This document shows positions 46,168-59,329 of a DNA stretch of 64,000 nucleotides, piece after piece (the stretch's first letter is position 1; each line of letters opens with the position of its first letter). Source of the DNA: Trifolium pratense (lineage: Eukaryota; Streptophyta; Magnoliopsida; Fabales; Fabaceae); contig NC_060060.1 of NCBI RefSeq assembly GCF_020283565.1, positions 25,048,001 to 25,112,000 of the forward strand, written 5' to 3'. A model generated the notes under the pieces. It ran no database searches. It was not told where the DNA came from and saw nothing but the letters and a program-made list of their open reading frames with translations. A program made the translations under genes and the position numbers.

Positions 46168-49100
46168 TTATAGCATTTCATTATTAACTATGTTACAAAT
46201 ACATATGGGTACATCAATAAAGAGGTGGAAACTAGCTAGAGATGTGGCCACCCTTGCTAAGGCATGAGCAACCTCATTGGCTTGTCTCCTAATAAACTCG
46301 ATACGAGAGTTTCTAAAATAAGTGTTATAGACACGTACGCAATCCTTAATAATATCTCCGAGCTCAGACGTGTTAGGATGCTTACTATGGAAACTAGTGA
46401 CAACATTTCTTGAATCAAGTTCAAAATCAACATTTTCCAGCTGCAAGTCATGGACCCAATTGAGAGTAGAGGTGGGAATAGGCTAGGCCGAGCTAGGCTT
46501 TGCCAAGCCTGAGCCTGGCCTGTCAAAAAATCGAAGGTCTGAGCCTGGCCTGTGGCCTATCATAGGCTTAAATTCTAGGCCTGAGCCTGGCCTTTTGAAA
46601 GTCTGATGTGGCCTGTTAGCCTGTTTAAAAGCCTATTTCATATGAACATATTTAAATAAATAATTATATTTATTTTGAAATATACTTATGAACTAATAAA
46701 ATAATGTCCCATTTGATATTTTAGAGAATTTGACTATATATGTCATCATATTTCAATTCTAGTTTATAATAATACATTTATATATGTTAAAAACTAATGT
46801 AGATTAATAAACTTAAATTATTTAAAAAGTTAATAGATTTATAATTTAATCAAAGTATAAATTTTAATATATAAATAATAATCGTAATAAAAATATTATT
46901 CATGTTAACTTAAATAGGCCGGCCTAATAGGCCTCAAAGGCTTTTTTAATGGCCTGCGGCCTGGCCTTTTTAGCTAAATAGGCTTATAAAAAAGCATTGG
47001 CCTGCTCTATTTAAAGAAATAGGCTGGCCTGGCCTGAGCCTATGTAGGCTAGGCCTTAAGGCCATGTAGGCCGGCCTGGCCTGTTCCCACCTCTAATTGA
47101 GAGCACTGAGTAAGCCAAGAGCTTCTCCTATATCGACATCAGTAATGGGCGATAGCCATTCTGTTTTGGCCAAAACAAATCTTCCTTGATCATCTCGGAT
47201 GCACATACCTATTCCAACTTTGTTCTGGTGTTTGGAGAATGATGCATCTATATTGCATTTGTACCGACCAGTTGGAGGTTTTGACCAACAAATTGCAGTA
47301 TTATGTTGTCGTTGCTGGGAGTGCAAGTTCTTGTGATTCTGCGCACCTTTCCAATCTGTAAGCAAGTTGATAGCACGTGCACGTACATGTTGAAACGGTT
47401 CAACCTTGTCTCTCCAAACCTTGTCATTTCTTTGTTGCCAAATACTCCATAACAAAACCATGAAAAGTGACACTTGATCTGAATTGAAAACCTGTAACAC
47501 AGAGAAGATAATGTCTGCAATATTATTATGCTGCAAGTGAGTTTGCAAAGTATTCCACCATCCAACACTTTTCCAAATTTCCTTTGCATTGTTACACAAG
47601 AGGAATATGTGTAAATTATTTTCCTGTTCATTTTCACAGAGAGCACAAATATCAGGACAGTTAACGCCTTTTTGAATAAGGCGAGCACGAGTCGGAATAC
47701 AATTTCGACATAATCGCCAAATAAAATTCTTAATTTTTGGCGGAACTTCAGCTCTCCAAATTTTATTCCATTGACCCGGGATTTGTAAACCAGTTGTGTC
47801 AATTGCTTCATTGATGCAGTAACGATATGCACTCTTAACAGAGTAGTGTCCATTTTTCTCAAGTCTCCAAATCAATTTATCTTCAACAACCGACTCTAAT
47901 AAAGGAGTTTGCAAAATTTTTGTTGCACTACTGTTATAAAAAATAGAGCAAATAAGAGGCATATTCCACTTTTTTGCATTTGCCATTAACAAGTCAGATA
48001 CATTCAAATAGCTTAACATTGGATCCAGTTGCAAGGATCTTGTAAAAACTGAACCATCAGACACCCATCTATTATCCCAAACCGGTATATCATAACCCGT
48101 TCCAATACTCCACTTATAGCCACCACGAACAATAAATTTTGCACTCCAAATGCTTCGCCACACGTAACTTGGGTTGTGCCCAATGCTTGAGCCAAGGAAA
48201 TCGCTTCTAGGAAAATATTTAGCTTTGAATAATCTAGTGATTAAATTACCCGGATTAGCTTGTAACTTCCAGGCCTGCTTACCAAGCATCGCATAATTAA
48301 AAGCTTGAATACTCTTAAAACCCAAGCCACCCGTATTTTTGTGCATAGCTAACCTCTCCCAAGAGAGCCAATGGATTCCTTTAGACTGTTCTTTGTTATG
48401 ACCCCACCAAAATGAATTCATCATCTTTTCAATTTCGTCGCAAAGAGAGGACGGAATCAAAAAAATACTCATGATGTAAGAAGGTATAGATTGAAGAACC
48501 GATTTAATCATAATTTCTCGTCCTGCTTGAGAGAGACATCTGCTGCTCCAAGAATTTATTTTTTTCCAAATTCGATCTTTAATAAACCTGAAAGTTGCTT
48601 TTCTACTTCTCCCAACCATAGAAGGCAATCCGAGGTATTTTCCAGTACCAAGAACCTGCTGCACCCCTAGAATATTAGAGACAGAGTTTTGAATGGCCGG
48701 AGAGACATTCCTGCTACAATAAATTTCAGATTTTTGCAGGTTAATTGTTTGGCCTGATGCAGCTTCGTAAGTAGAGAGAATATTCTTCATGATTACAGCT
48801 TCACTGTCAGAAGCTCGAAAGAAAAGGAAACAATCATCTGCAAAAAGAAGATGTGAAATAATGGGGGCATTTCTGCAAATTTTAACCCCGTGGATATCAC
48901 CTTGGCATTCTGCTTTTCTAATAAGTGCCGACAAACCTTCGGCACAAATAATAAACAGATAGGGGGACAGAGGGACCCCTTGCCGTAAGCCTCTGCCCGG
49001 GATGATAGGTCCAGCTGTGTTGCCATTGAGGATCACTGAGTAATCAACTGTCTCAACACAAAGCATAATCCAAGATATCCAATTATGAGAGAAACCCATA

Positions 49101-50887
49101 GTTTTCATAACATCTTTGAGATAATCCCAATCTATCCTGTCATATGCTTTACTAATATCAAGTTTAAGAGCAACATCTCCTTGCTTGCCTCTAGTCTTTG
49201 CTTTCATATAATGCACTAATTCAATTGCATCCATAGCATTATCGAGAATTGATCTTCCAGGAACAAAAGCAGATTGATTATCAGAAATACATTTATTAAG
49301 CACACCTTTTAATCTGTTAGCAAGAACCTTAGCTACCACTTTATAGAGAACGTTACACAAAGCAATTGGTCTCCAATCCTTCATAGTGGTTTGAACATCA
49401 CCTTTAGGAATTAAAGCGATGTTAGTAGAATTCAAGCTAGGAGGAAAAACACCGGAATTAAGCCAAGAACAACCAGCACTAAAGACTTCTTGACCACAAA
49501 TATCCCAAAACTGTTGATAAAAACCCGGATTGAAACCGTCCGGACCTGGACACTTGTCGGCTTCCATGGAAAAAATTGCTTCACGAAACTCTTCAAACAT
49601 GAAAGGCGCTGAAAGTTGGTTGTTGTCCTCAACTGTTATCGAAGGTGTGATAGCATTAAGAACTTCATCACGTGCACTGTTTTGCTTCTGAAACAGATTT
49701 AAAAAATACTCTCTAGCAATAGCAACCATGCCTTCCTGAGATCGGCACTCAACATTGTTGTTATCGGTCAAGACTTCAATTCGATTCACATTCTTTCTTG
49801 TAGAAGCAGCAGCATGAAAAAATTTGGTATTTAAATCTCCATCCTTGTACCAGAAAGTTTTGGCTCTTTGTTTCCAAAAACGATCCTCCTGAGAAAGTAA
49901 AACATTTAATCTTTTTTTTAAAGCATTGAAGTAATTGATATTGGTCTCATCTACATGACCACGAGTCTGCTCCAGTTTCTTGTGATAGGTGTCAATTTGC
50001 TTACGCAAATTATGGAAATGATCCTTGCTCCAGTTTGACAAGTCTGCTGCGCAAGCATCGAGCTTATGTGTAATATCATTTGCGTTGTATATGCTCCACC
50101 TGTTGCGAACAAAGTTAGCAAATTCTGGATCTTCCATCCAAGCCATCTCAAATTTAAAATGTCTCGGTGCATAAGAAGTGGGCTGAATCGGCTCACAGAC
50201 AAGCCACAATGGATAATGGTCAGATGAGGTAGCTGTCAAGCACTCCAATCTAGCATTAGGAAAATGTTGACTCCATGAATCATTTGCTAAAGCTCTGTCC
50301 AATTTTTCTTCAACCGCACGATTTGTTCCCAAGCTTTTAAACCAAGTGAATTGATAACCATGCATAAACAGATCAAATAAACCAGCATCTCCCACCGCTT
50401 CTCTAAAACCATTTATCAACCAATTTGCTCTGTCAGCTCTACCTTTCTTTTCATCTGAAGACAATATATCATTGAAGTCACCAATGACACACCAAGGTAA
50501 ATTAGATCGTTGAGAAAGTTGTCGGAGTAAATTCCAAGAGTCTCTTCTACGACTACCTTCCGGATAACCATAAAAACCTGTTAATCTCCAATTCCCCTTA
50601 CCTGAATCAGCCACCTCAATATCAACATGATTGGAAGAATAATTGGTGATATTACAATTTACATGATTATTCCAAAAAACAGCCACTCCCCCTCCTCTTC
50701 CTTCACGATCAACAACAAGACAAGAATCAAAACTCAACTCATAACGCAAATCAGTTGTTTTATTTGAGTTGACCAAAGTCTCATACAATATCATTACATC
50801 CGGTTTATATCTACGGATGAGGTATTTCAAATGAAGAACTGCACTCGGGTTACCCAATCCCCGACAATTCCAACTAATGACACTCAT
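46168..50887 (-). pseudogene. LINE 1 ORF2 (endonuclease, RT, zf-RVT, RNase H), broken by a MITE
   Basis: 1264 codons are open from 50887 to 47093. Endonuclease: MSVISWNCRGLGNP, WCVIGDFNDIL and SSDHYPLW. RT: ALKLDISKAYDRIDWDYL, GLRQGVPLSPYLFIICAEG and LLFADDCFLFF (FADD). zf-RVT: CALCENEQENNLHIFLLC. RNase H begins with KCNIDASFS and IGEALGLLSALN. The frame is then cut by the MITE and continues at 46458 with WVHDLQLENVDFELDS to 46168. Apart from the MITE all catalytic motifs look intact. Removing the MITE and one 8-bp repeat would keep the frame, which shows the LINE was younger than, or intact at, MITE entry. Confidence 0.9.
46467..47095. mobile_element. hAT-like MITE inside LINE 1, 629 bp
   Basis: Starts TAGAGGTGGGAATAGGC and ends GCCTGTTCCCACCTCTA. 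Flanked by a perfect 8-bp duplication ATTGAGAG (46459-46466 and 47096-47103). Rich in repeated 'ggcctggcctg' near both ends, with an AT-rich centre. No coding capacity. Confidence 0.92.
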
Positions 50888-50929
50888 TTAGCCTTATTTT
50901 TAGTATCAGAGGGAAATTAATCATACACA

Positions 50930-51166
50930 TTTATTTGTTTTTGACTAAAATTGGTTTGTATTATTATGTAATGTCAATGGTATTATTTCACTTACCAAAA
51001 AAATGGTATTATTTCCCTCAGCAAGTTTTATTATAGTTATTATTGGAGACTTTGTCATAAAAATTCAGATTCAGTTATTTAAAAAATTACTATATTGTTC
51101 ATGCATATCATTTTCAATCAATTTTACATTATTTTTTTTAATGGCAGTTGATTTTATATGGCAATC
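50930..51166. repeat. Duplicated segment, copy A (part 2)
   Basis: Continues copy A between the two LINEs; matches 58991-59227 with only a few differences. Confidence 0.93.
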
Positions 51167-51276
51167 TTTTTTTTGGTTACAAGGCTAATCAAAACAAAAC
51201 AAAAAACAAAACAGAAAAAAGAAAAGGGAACTATTCTCTAAGGTAGAAAGTTCCAGTCGCGTCGCTTCGAAGAATG

Positions 51277-54200
51277 TCAAAGAAACCTTCTGGGGGGGGA
51301 CGCATGAATCGTGAGATCAGAATCTGAAGAGGCTCCAAGCTTGGCTAAGAAATCCGCACAATTGTTTCCCTCTCTGAGAGTGTGGCAAAGGGTAATGTTC
51401 CTTTGAGATATCAACTCTTTGATGTCTTGAATCAACACAGCATAAACATGATATTTGATATTGGGACCTTTAAGGAGGTTGATGCAGTGGAGAGAATCGG
51501 AGTAGCAAACTAACTCATCAATAGCCATATTTTTCGCCAAAGTGAGGCCTTGATAGATGGCAAATAAATCTGCGAGTAGAATGTCTGAGGATCCCTGAAT
51601 GAAACCCGAGAAGCCTGACAAATAGTAGCTTGAGTCATTTCTGATAACTCCTCCATAGCCGGCTCTAACAGGTGATCCGAGGCAACTTCCGTCAACATTG
51701 AGGATAACACCGGAGTAGTTACTGTTGTTCCATTTAACATGGATTTCTTCCGAAGTGGTTGTTGAGCGGGATGAGAAACAAGAGGTGAGGGTGGCAATCA
51801 TACTATGAATATTAAAAGAGAGACGATTGATAGACCATGTCTCGTTTTGTAAACACATCAAATTTCGATGTCTCCAGGCCCACCAAACGCCAGCAGAGAA
51901 AGCGAAAGCTTGAGAACTAGTGGAACCAAATTTGAGCCACTCGTGAGCATCCATAGGGATGAAGAAATCGGGGGTGATAAATCCAAGGTGGTGCCAAATG
52001 GGTCTAGAGAAATCACAATCCCGAACACAATGGAGAAAAGTTTCTTCATGAGTACCACATCGAGGACAAGTGGAGGATGGGTTCATCTTACAATGGTGGA
52101 TTAACGAGAGGGTGGGGACCGAGTTGTGGCAGGCTAGCCAATAAAGGAATTTGATCTTCTCGGGTAAGTGAAGCTTCCAAATCCAAGTCCAAGAAAAAGG
52201 GAGGAAGGAGGTGTTAGCTGAATCTTTTTGGGACATGAGCCAACTATAACCGCTTTTGGCTGTATAAGATCCATTCTTGTTATTGGACCAAATAAAAGCG
52301 TCTTCAATAGAGTCATTGAATCTGATCTGTAAATTGTTGATGAGATCGAAGGCTGGCGGAGGAAGCTGGGTGTAGAGGATCTGGGAATGAGGGCTGTCAG
52401 AGGTGAGTACGTCTCTGACAGTGAGGTGCAAATCATGGATGTCAACATACGGGACAATGGTCCCAAGGTAACCTAAGGAGCTCCAGGGGCTGAACCAGAA
52501 GGAGGAAGACCCCGAACCTGCTCGCCAAGAGAAACCGTCTTTTAAGATATTTTTAGCACGGATTATAGAAGACCAAGTGGGGGAGGCATTGGAAAGACTA
52601 TTGGTGTGAAGAATGGCTGACCCTATGGTGTATTTTTTAGAGAGAAGGTTGACCCATAACTTATTTGAAGACTGCACCATATCCCAAACGAGCTTTCCAA
52701 GGAGACAAATGTTGGCCTCCCTTGCTGGTCGGATTCCCAATCCACCTTGAATCTTTGGTCGGGCAATTTTGTCCCACCCCACCAAATGAATTCCCTTATT
52801 ATTGGAGTCTCGCCAGATGAAGTTTCTTGTCGTTTGGTCGATGCTATCACATATACTTTGAGGAAGCCAAGAAACCTGCATGTAATAATTGGGGATGGAG
52901 GAAAGAACCGAAGAGGCGAGAGCCAATCTACCAGGCTTGTTTAAAAGACGATTCTTCCAAGAAGCGAGCCGAGATTGCATCTCATTGATGATGAAATGGA
53001 AGTCGCTACGCTTGGCTCTCCCTTTGAGGATAGGGAAGCCAAGATACTTGTCAAGAGAAGTAGTGCTCCTTATGCCAGAGATTGAAGTAAGCTTATTAAT
53101 TTTAGCTGGAGGAGTACCTGTAGAGTAGAAAGCCCTGGATTTAGATAGATTAATCTTCAACCCTGAGGCATTGCTGAAACGCTCAAACAAATCGGTGATG
53201 AAGCGAATTTGAGAATTCTTGGCCTTAGTGAAAAGGAGGACGTCATCTGCAAAGAGGAGGTGAGACAAGCGAGGGCCGTTGTCGGAAATATGAATAGGGT
53301 GCCAAGCTCTTTGTTGAACGGCATCGTTGATGGCGACTGAGAGCTTTTCCATACAGAGGATAAAAAGATAAGGTGATAGAGGGTCGCCTTGTCTGAGACC
53401 ATGAGCTGGCTTAAAAGGAGGCATTTTGTTACCATTCCAAAGGATAGAGTAAGTTGAGGAAGTAACACAATGCATGATAAGCCGAGTAGTGATGTCCGGA
53501 AAGCCGAAATCTTCAAGGCAAGATTGAAGAAATTTCCAGTTAACATTATCAAAGGCTTTCTCAAGGTCAAGCTTGAAAGCAACATAACCTTTCTTCTTCT
53601 TTGATCGCCGCATGAAGTGAATGATTTCCTGTAAAACAATAACATTATCAGCAGTACCTCTACCTGGTAGAAAACTGCTTTGGTAAGGGCCAATAATAGA
53701 ATCAAGAAGAGGCCTAAGACGATGTACAAGAACTTTGGTGATGATCTTGTAGACAATGTTACACAAGCTTATCGGTCTGAAGTCTTTGAAAGTATTTGGG
53801 GGGTCAATTTTAGGAATGAGGGAGATCAAGGTTTCAGAAATGGCTGGATCGAAGTATCCTGATTGGAAGGCTGTTTTGACAAGATTAAAAATGTCATCAC
53901 CGACTATATGCCAATATTGTTTGAAGAAAATGCATTGGAAACCGTCGGGACCCGGAGCCTTGTAAGGTTTCATAGAGTTTAAGGCAATTGTCACCTCCTC
54001 TTTAGTGATCAGTTTGGTAAGGGAGATTTTGCCTAAATCGTCAATAGTTGGGTGGCTACCGTTGGTGAAAGAGGGGATAGTATTATGCTGGTTACTACAA
54101 AAAATTTTTTTGTAGTAATGTTGTGCCTCTTGTTGAAGGATGAAACTGTCAGATGTCCAAATACCATTAGGGAGTTGAAGCCGATGGATTCTATTACGCG

Positions 54201-55313
54201 AATGATAGTTTGGGCATGAAAAAAAGAGCTGTTTTTGTCCCCGAATTTGACCCATTGTTCTCTAGATTTTTGATACCAGAGCATTTCTTCTTGGAAGAGG
54301 ATGTGATTGTACTCACGCTGAAGGTCTTTTTCGAGGAGAACGTGGTGAAGGGAATCCACACGTTCAAGATATTTTTGAATGCCTTTAAGTCTGCTTTCAA
54401 TGTGTCTCTTTCGTTTGAAGATGTTACCAAAAACTTCATGATTGAAAGAGATAGAGTCTGACCTGACATTGTTAAGAGCAATAACAGTGTTGTGGTTGGA
54501 TGATTTCCAGGCTTTATCGACCAAAGCAGAGTAGTCTTTATGATCTATCCATGCAGCTTCAAAGCGAAAGGGTCTGGGACCGGAGGCTAGCGGCAGGCCA
54601 CCAAAGCGGAGGAGAAGAGGATTGTGATCCGAGTGAAATCTGCAGAGAATCTCGACAAAAGCTTCTGGGAAGGCTAGGCGCCACTCAACATTAGCAAGGC
54701 CCCTATCAAGCTTCTTTGAGAGAATGCGAAAACCATTATGGTTACGATGCCAAGTGAAAATGCCTCCTGTGGTAGTAAGGTCAAGGAGGTTACAACTATC
54801 CATAAAGTTGGCGAAGACAGCAGCTCTAGAGTGTTGGAAAATGCCCCCTCTTTGGTCACTAGGAGAAAGGGTCTCATTGAAGTCTCCGATGAGCATCCAA
54901 GGTCCAACAATAGAATGGTGGAGATGAATGAGGTAGTTCCAAAAGTTTGTGCGCAGAGAAGGGTTGGGACTAGCATACACGCAAGTGCATGTAGTAGAAG
55001 CATTACCCCTATTCACGGTAAAGGTAATGGAGTATTGATTGGAATCCTTGATAGTCAAAGTAACATTGAAAGTAGATTGTTGTAAGAGCCAGATACCTCC
55101 AGAGTGTCCATTAGCTTCAATAATGTGAACCGGATTATAACCATTGTTCATCCAAAAAGTGGATAATCTAGCATACGGCACATGAGTTTCAAGAATAGCA
55201 AGAAAAGTTGGATGATACTTTCTAATCACTTCTTTCATATGTCTTCTAGCATTGTTATTTTGCGCCCCTCTAATATTCCAAGAGAGGATTGAAGTATCAA
55301 AGAGAGCTTCCAT
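51277..55313 (-). pseudogene. LINE 2 ORF2 with one frameshift
   Basis: Starts MEALFDTSILSWNIRGAQ (55313). Endonuclease motifs: ILETHVPYARL, MLIGDFNETLSPSDQRGG and FHSDHNPLLL. Near 54197-54205 the frame changes: the first frame holds FGDKNSSFFHAQTIIR and the next goes on with RNRIHRLQLPNGIW, so one or a few bases were lost. RT motifs follow: FKLDLEKAFDNVNWKFL, GLRQGDPLSPYLFILCMEK and LLFADDVLLF. Then zf-RVT (CPRCGTHEETFLHC) and a C-terminal RNase H (NVDGSCLG, CYSDSLHCINLL, HTLREGNNCADFLAKLG). Stop at 51277. No other stop is present. Confidence 0.9.
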
Positions 55314-55351
55314 AACAAACCGAAGAGGGAAATAGCGGAAGAGAGAAAAGA

Positions 55352-56889
55352 CTAAGTGACCATATCCTCCTCATTGTGCTTGGGAGCTTCACAATTTTCA
55401 AATTTATCATCTCCATTGTCATCATTAGGTTTCGCATGAGCAAGGTGGACATCTTGTTGGTCGTTATTTGTGTGAGGAACAGGCTGTAATATGTAACTAG
55501 GGTCAAAGTTGTGATTTTTTTCCAAGTCAGGGGTATTATGGTCATTTGGGACGGTCACATGAGTCAAAATGGGGGGTGGGGTCACGTTTTTTTTTGCATG
55601 AGGGGATGGTAAGCTTTTGTGAAGGTCATGGGATAAGCTTTTGTGAGATGTGGGGTCACTTTTAATGATTGGCTCATGATTGGAAGGGAAAATAATTGGC
55701 ACATGATCTTGGTCATCATGACGTCGTCGTTTGGGATCCGTGTTTCTTTTATTGGGGCGCGCGATTTCACTCTCTTTTGGTCTAGGTGGTAATTTCTGAT
55801 TTATTGCTTTGGATTTCTTTTGGTGGGCCAGAGGAGACAACACATTAAAATTATTTGTTGTATGTGTAACAGATTTTGAGTTTTCTGTGGTGAGTTGATG
55901 AGATTTCTTTTTTCGCCTAGTCACTAACAACCAATCACCATGCAGCTTTGATGATTCATCCTTATTATTTGTGATTTGCTCCTTTTCTGTTTCCTTTTCT
56001 TCTGCGCCTGCATTTAATTCAATGCCATTTTGAGAAATAACATTTAATTCTTGCTGATTCCGATTTGAGTGTTGATGAGTTGACCGAGAATTGTTGACAG
56101 TTTGACTTTCTCGGTGTTGATTCGCCGCAACTTCCGGCACGGTGTTGGAGAGGGGGCACTTCCGGCCAAGGTGGCCATAACAACCGCAATTAGTGCAGAT
56201 TAAGTGTAGACCTTCATATTGAACTTTGTACCAGTGTCCATTCACCCAAATTTTTCCAACCACTAGTACCGTTAAGTCCACTTCGACACAAACTCTTGCG
56301 AATTTGCCTCTCTCAACATTCAAAGTATTGATGTCCACTTTTATTGGACGACCGATTGCCGACGCCATAGCAAGAAGGAAACTTTCATCATAATAAACTA
56401 AATTTAAACCGGGAAAACGTACCCAGACAACAGTGCGCTCAACAGTTGCATTTGGAGAAGCGAATTCTGGAGACCAGTGGGAGACGGCTAGGCAGTGATC
56501 AAAGATTAGCCATTGTCGTTATTCATAATTTCGAAGCCTCCTTGTGGTTTCCACACTCTTTGGAGACGATCTTTCATTGTGTTGTAACCTAAGTTCTTCC
56601 CCAAGAGTTTGATCACAATAGCATCTTTCCAGGGAGTGCATAGATCTTGAAAAACTTTTGGTTCAAGGTAGACTTTGGGAAGGAGACGGTTGCCATCTTC
56701 GAGCTCTATGCGGACAAGTTTCTTTTCGATCATGTCCTCTTTTTCTCGTGTGTGATTAGTTTGTGAAGGGCCTAGAAGCTTATCACGAAAAGAGGTTTTA
56801 GGCGGCGGCTGTTTGGTCGAATCAGGAGGCTTTTTGGCTATTTGGTGGTGAGGGTCACCATGAGAGGTGAAAACAAAAGCAGATGTCAT
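55352..56889 (-). pseudogene. LINE 2 ORF1 (DUF4283 and CCHC zinc knuckle), internal deletion
   Basis: Starts MTSAFVFTSHGDPHH (56889). The N-terminal DUF4283-type RNA-binding part runs to WKPQGGFEIMNNDNG, where a stop follows (56506). The domain resumes in another frame with WLIFDHCLAVSHWSPEF. About twenty residues usual at this point in the family are missing, so a short out-of-frame deletion is likely. Further on come GRPIKVDINTLNVERGKFARV and the zinc knuckle CTNCGCYGHLGRKC, then a low-complexity S/H/N/K-rich tail to 55352. Confidence 0.85.
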
Positions 56890-56946
56890 GGAGAGAAACC
56901 CTAGCAGAGCGTGTTTTCTCTTTCTTTATATGGCAATCAATTTTAG

Positions 56947-57316
56947 TAACTGCACTAAGAAGGGTTTGAGTATCATCAACTTGAGAGGTATAGAGAGTTA
57001 GTGTTTTTGAGTGCAATGTAATTGGATTTTGACAAGTATTGTGAGGTGAGTTGAAAGAGGAATAAACAATCTTTTAGACCATTTTTTTTGTCTCTTCAAA
57101 TAATGTACTAATACTAGACCCAAGATAGAAGTTCAACGAGTTCAAAAACTTATGGGATTGAAGATGGATTTTTTAAATTGAGGATCTAGCAAAGTCATGG
57201 ATTTTGGCTTTTTGTTTTGGAAGAATATTTCTACATGGGTAGTGGGAGGATTTACAAATAGTTTCTTGAGGGACAAGGATGTCATTTGCAGTAGCTAGAA
57301 ATGCAAAGGAGGGAAT
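56947..57316. repeat. Third partial copy of the 370-bp block, at the tandem junction
   Basis: Matches 45581-45950 and 58432-58801 with few differences ('taactgcactaagaagggtt' to 'aaaggagggaataaaa'). It starts 8 bp after the LINE 2 target duplication and ends where copy B begins. Confidence 0.9.
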
Positions 57317-57464
57317 AAAAAATTAATTTGCGTCATAGTGATTGTTCGGTCGTTTTGGTTATGAAGAGATGAATTTTTAAAGACCCGCACATGTCCGTAC
57401 ATAACTGATTTTTACAATTGTTGACCTAAGACCCGACCTACACCCGACCAAATGCTTCCTTATA

Positions 57465-57767
57465 TTGGCAGTTATATTGGTTTCGAGTCGGGTTGTGGGT
57501 CCTTGCTCAGCCTTAGGTTCAGTAACATGTGAAAAACAAATTTTGTCCGGTTCTGGTCTGAGGTGCGTTCGCTACCTAGATAGCGAACAACAACTTGGTT
57601 TGCCACATAGCCGGCGAACGGTGAAGGTGTTCGCTAGAAAATTAGTAATTTTTGACGATCTGCATGCTCAAGCTGGGGATAAAGCTAATGATGATAAAGG
57701 AGACGGTGACATGCCTAAGACCACAAAAGAGATAGCTGATGAGCTACCAGTTGTGAAGCAGTCCTAA
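57465..57767 (+). other. Conserved 100-codon frame in duplicated segment, copy B
   Basis: Same frame as 44614-44916, with one residue changed. Not recognised; see that entry. Confidence 0.25.
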
Positions 57768-57993
57768 GACCACAAACCAACAATCATACAATTAAATACA
57801 CCATGTATGATCTGTCACTTAAATTGTGATATGGTATTTAAATGCACAATGTATGATTTGTCACTTATATTATTTTATGAGGTGATCTGTCACTCTTTTT
57901 AGAATACGTCTCTTTTCAATGTGAGACGAGTTTTTCTCGAAAATAGTAACGTACACTTACTAAAAAGAATAAAAATAAATTAAGTTTCCTTAC

Positions 57994-58151
57994 CAAATGT
58001 TGCCGGTAATAACTGTTCGATTGATTCCGTCTCCAACCATAATGAGATATGCCTTGTTTTGCGGGATAGACACATATTCTTCATAAACACCTTCTTTGAT
58101 AAAAATCAAGAAATATCCATTTGTTGCATTAATAGTGTTATTTGAAGCACT
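57994..58151 (-). pseudogene. Captured pectinesterase exon, copy B
   Basis: Same exon as 45143-45300 with the same splice-site remnants, reading GYFLIFIKEGVYEEYVSIPQ. Confidence 0.8.
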
Positions 58152-59329
58152 CTACAAAACCAACGTGTAAGGTGAGGATTGCCTCTTACTTATAAACTTT
58201 TGTCAGGTCAACTCACATCCGATGTGGGAATTTTTAACAACCAGAATGCCACCCTCTAGAATTCCATAATGTCTTGTTCTTTTTTTCATGCATCCAACCC
58301 TTTGTGAAAAGAAGAAGTGAAACACTATGAAGTTTGTCATCATTAGAGAGTTGGCTAATAATATCATTTTTTATGGTTAAATTGGAATTAGCCACTCATT
58401 AGTCCATCTAAACATGTTTGATGGTTTGTTATAACTGCACTAAGAAGGGTTTGAGTATCATCAACTTGAGAGGTATAGAGAGTTAGTGTTTTTGAGTGCA
58501 ATGTAATTGGATTTTGACAAGTATTGTGAGGTGAGTTGAAAGAGGAATAAACAATCTTTTAGACCATTTTTTTTGTCTCTTCAAATAATGTACTAGTACT
58601 AGACCCAAAGATAGAAGTTCAACGAGTTCAAAAACTTATGGGATTGAAGATGGATTTTTTAAATTGAGGATCTAGCAAAGTCATGGATTTTGGCTTTTTG
58701 TTTTGGAAGAATATTTCTACATGGGTAGTGGGAGGATTTACAAATGGGTTCTTGAGGGACAAGGATGTCATTTGCAGTAGCTAGAAATGCAAAGGAGGGA
58801 ATAAAAATGACAATGTGTCATAGAGAAGATCTTCCAACCCATTGTTATAAAGGAAAATAATGTTTATAATTGCATGAATGATTCAGCTAGCATTATATAC
58901 ATATATATAGGTGATTAATCTGATGATATGGTGGTTTTTTTTTGGATGTGTGATCACGTTCACCAAGCCACCTAATTGGTATGTATTATTTTTATTTGTT
59001 TTTGACTAAAATTGGTTTGTATTATTATGTAATGTCAATGGTATTATTTCACTTACCAAAAAAATGGTATTATTTCCCTCAACAAGTTTTATTATAGTTA
59101 TTATTGGAGACTTTGTCATAAAAATTCAGATTCAGTTATTTAAAAAATTACTATATTGTTCATGCATATCATTTTCAATCAATTTTACGTTATGTTTTTT
59201 AATGGCAGTTGATTTTATATGGCAATCAATTTTAATTTTTTTTTTTTTAAAATGATTCATTATTTTTTTAGAAAATTTGTCAGACAACCGTGTGACCAAC
59301 CCAATGTGCTGGTTGAGAACGATTATGAT

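Larger units (their letters stand above)
46147..50929 (-). mobile_element. LINE 1, 4.78 kb, lacking ORF1
   Basis: Inserted in duplicated copy A on the - strand: poly-T at the left end, 5' end near 50929. A 7-bp target duplication TTTATTT (46140-46146 and 50930-50936) is present once in the empty copy at 58991-58997. It starts only about 40 bp before the ORF2 ATG, so ORF1 is missing. It contains a hAT-like MITE at 46467-47095. Confidence 0.9.
51167..56924 (-). mobile_element. LINE 2, 5.76 kb, near full length
   Basis: Inserted on the - strand in copy A with a perfect 14-bp duplication TTTATATGGCAATC (51153-51166 and 56925-56938), present once in the empty copy (59214-59227). Contains ORF1 (gag-like) and ORF2, both with disruptions. 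The 5' end lies about 35 bp before the ORF1 ATG, so this is close to full length. Confidence 0.92.
57317..59237. repeat. Duplicated segment, copy B (empty site for both LINEs)
   Basis: Uninterrupted version of 44467-46146 plus 50937-51166. Both LINE target sequences occur once each (58991-58997 and 59214-59227). Confidence 0.95.
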
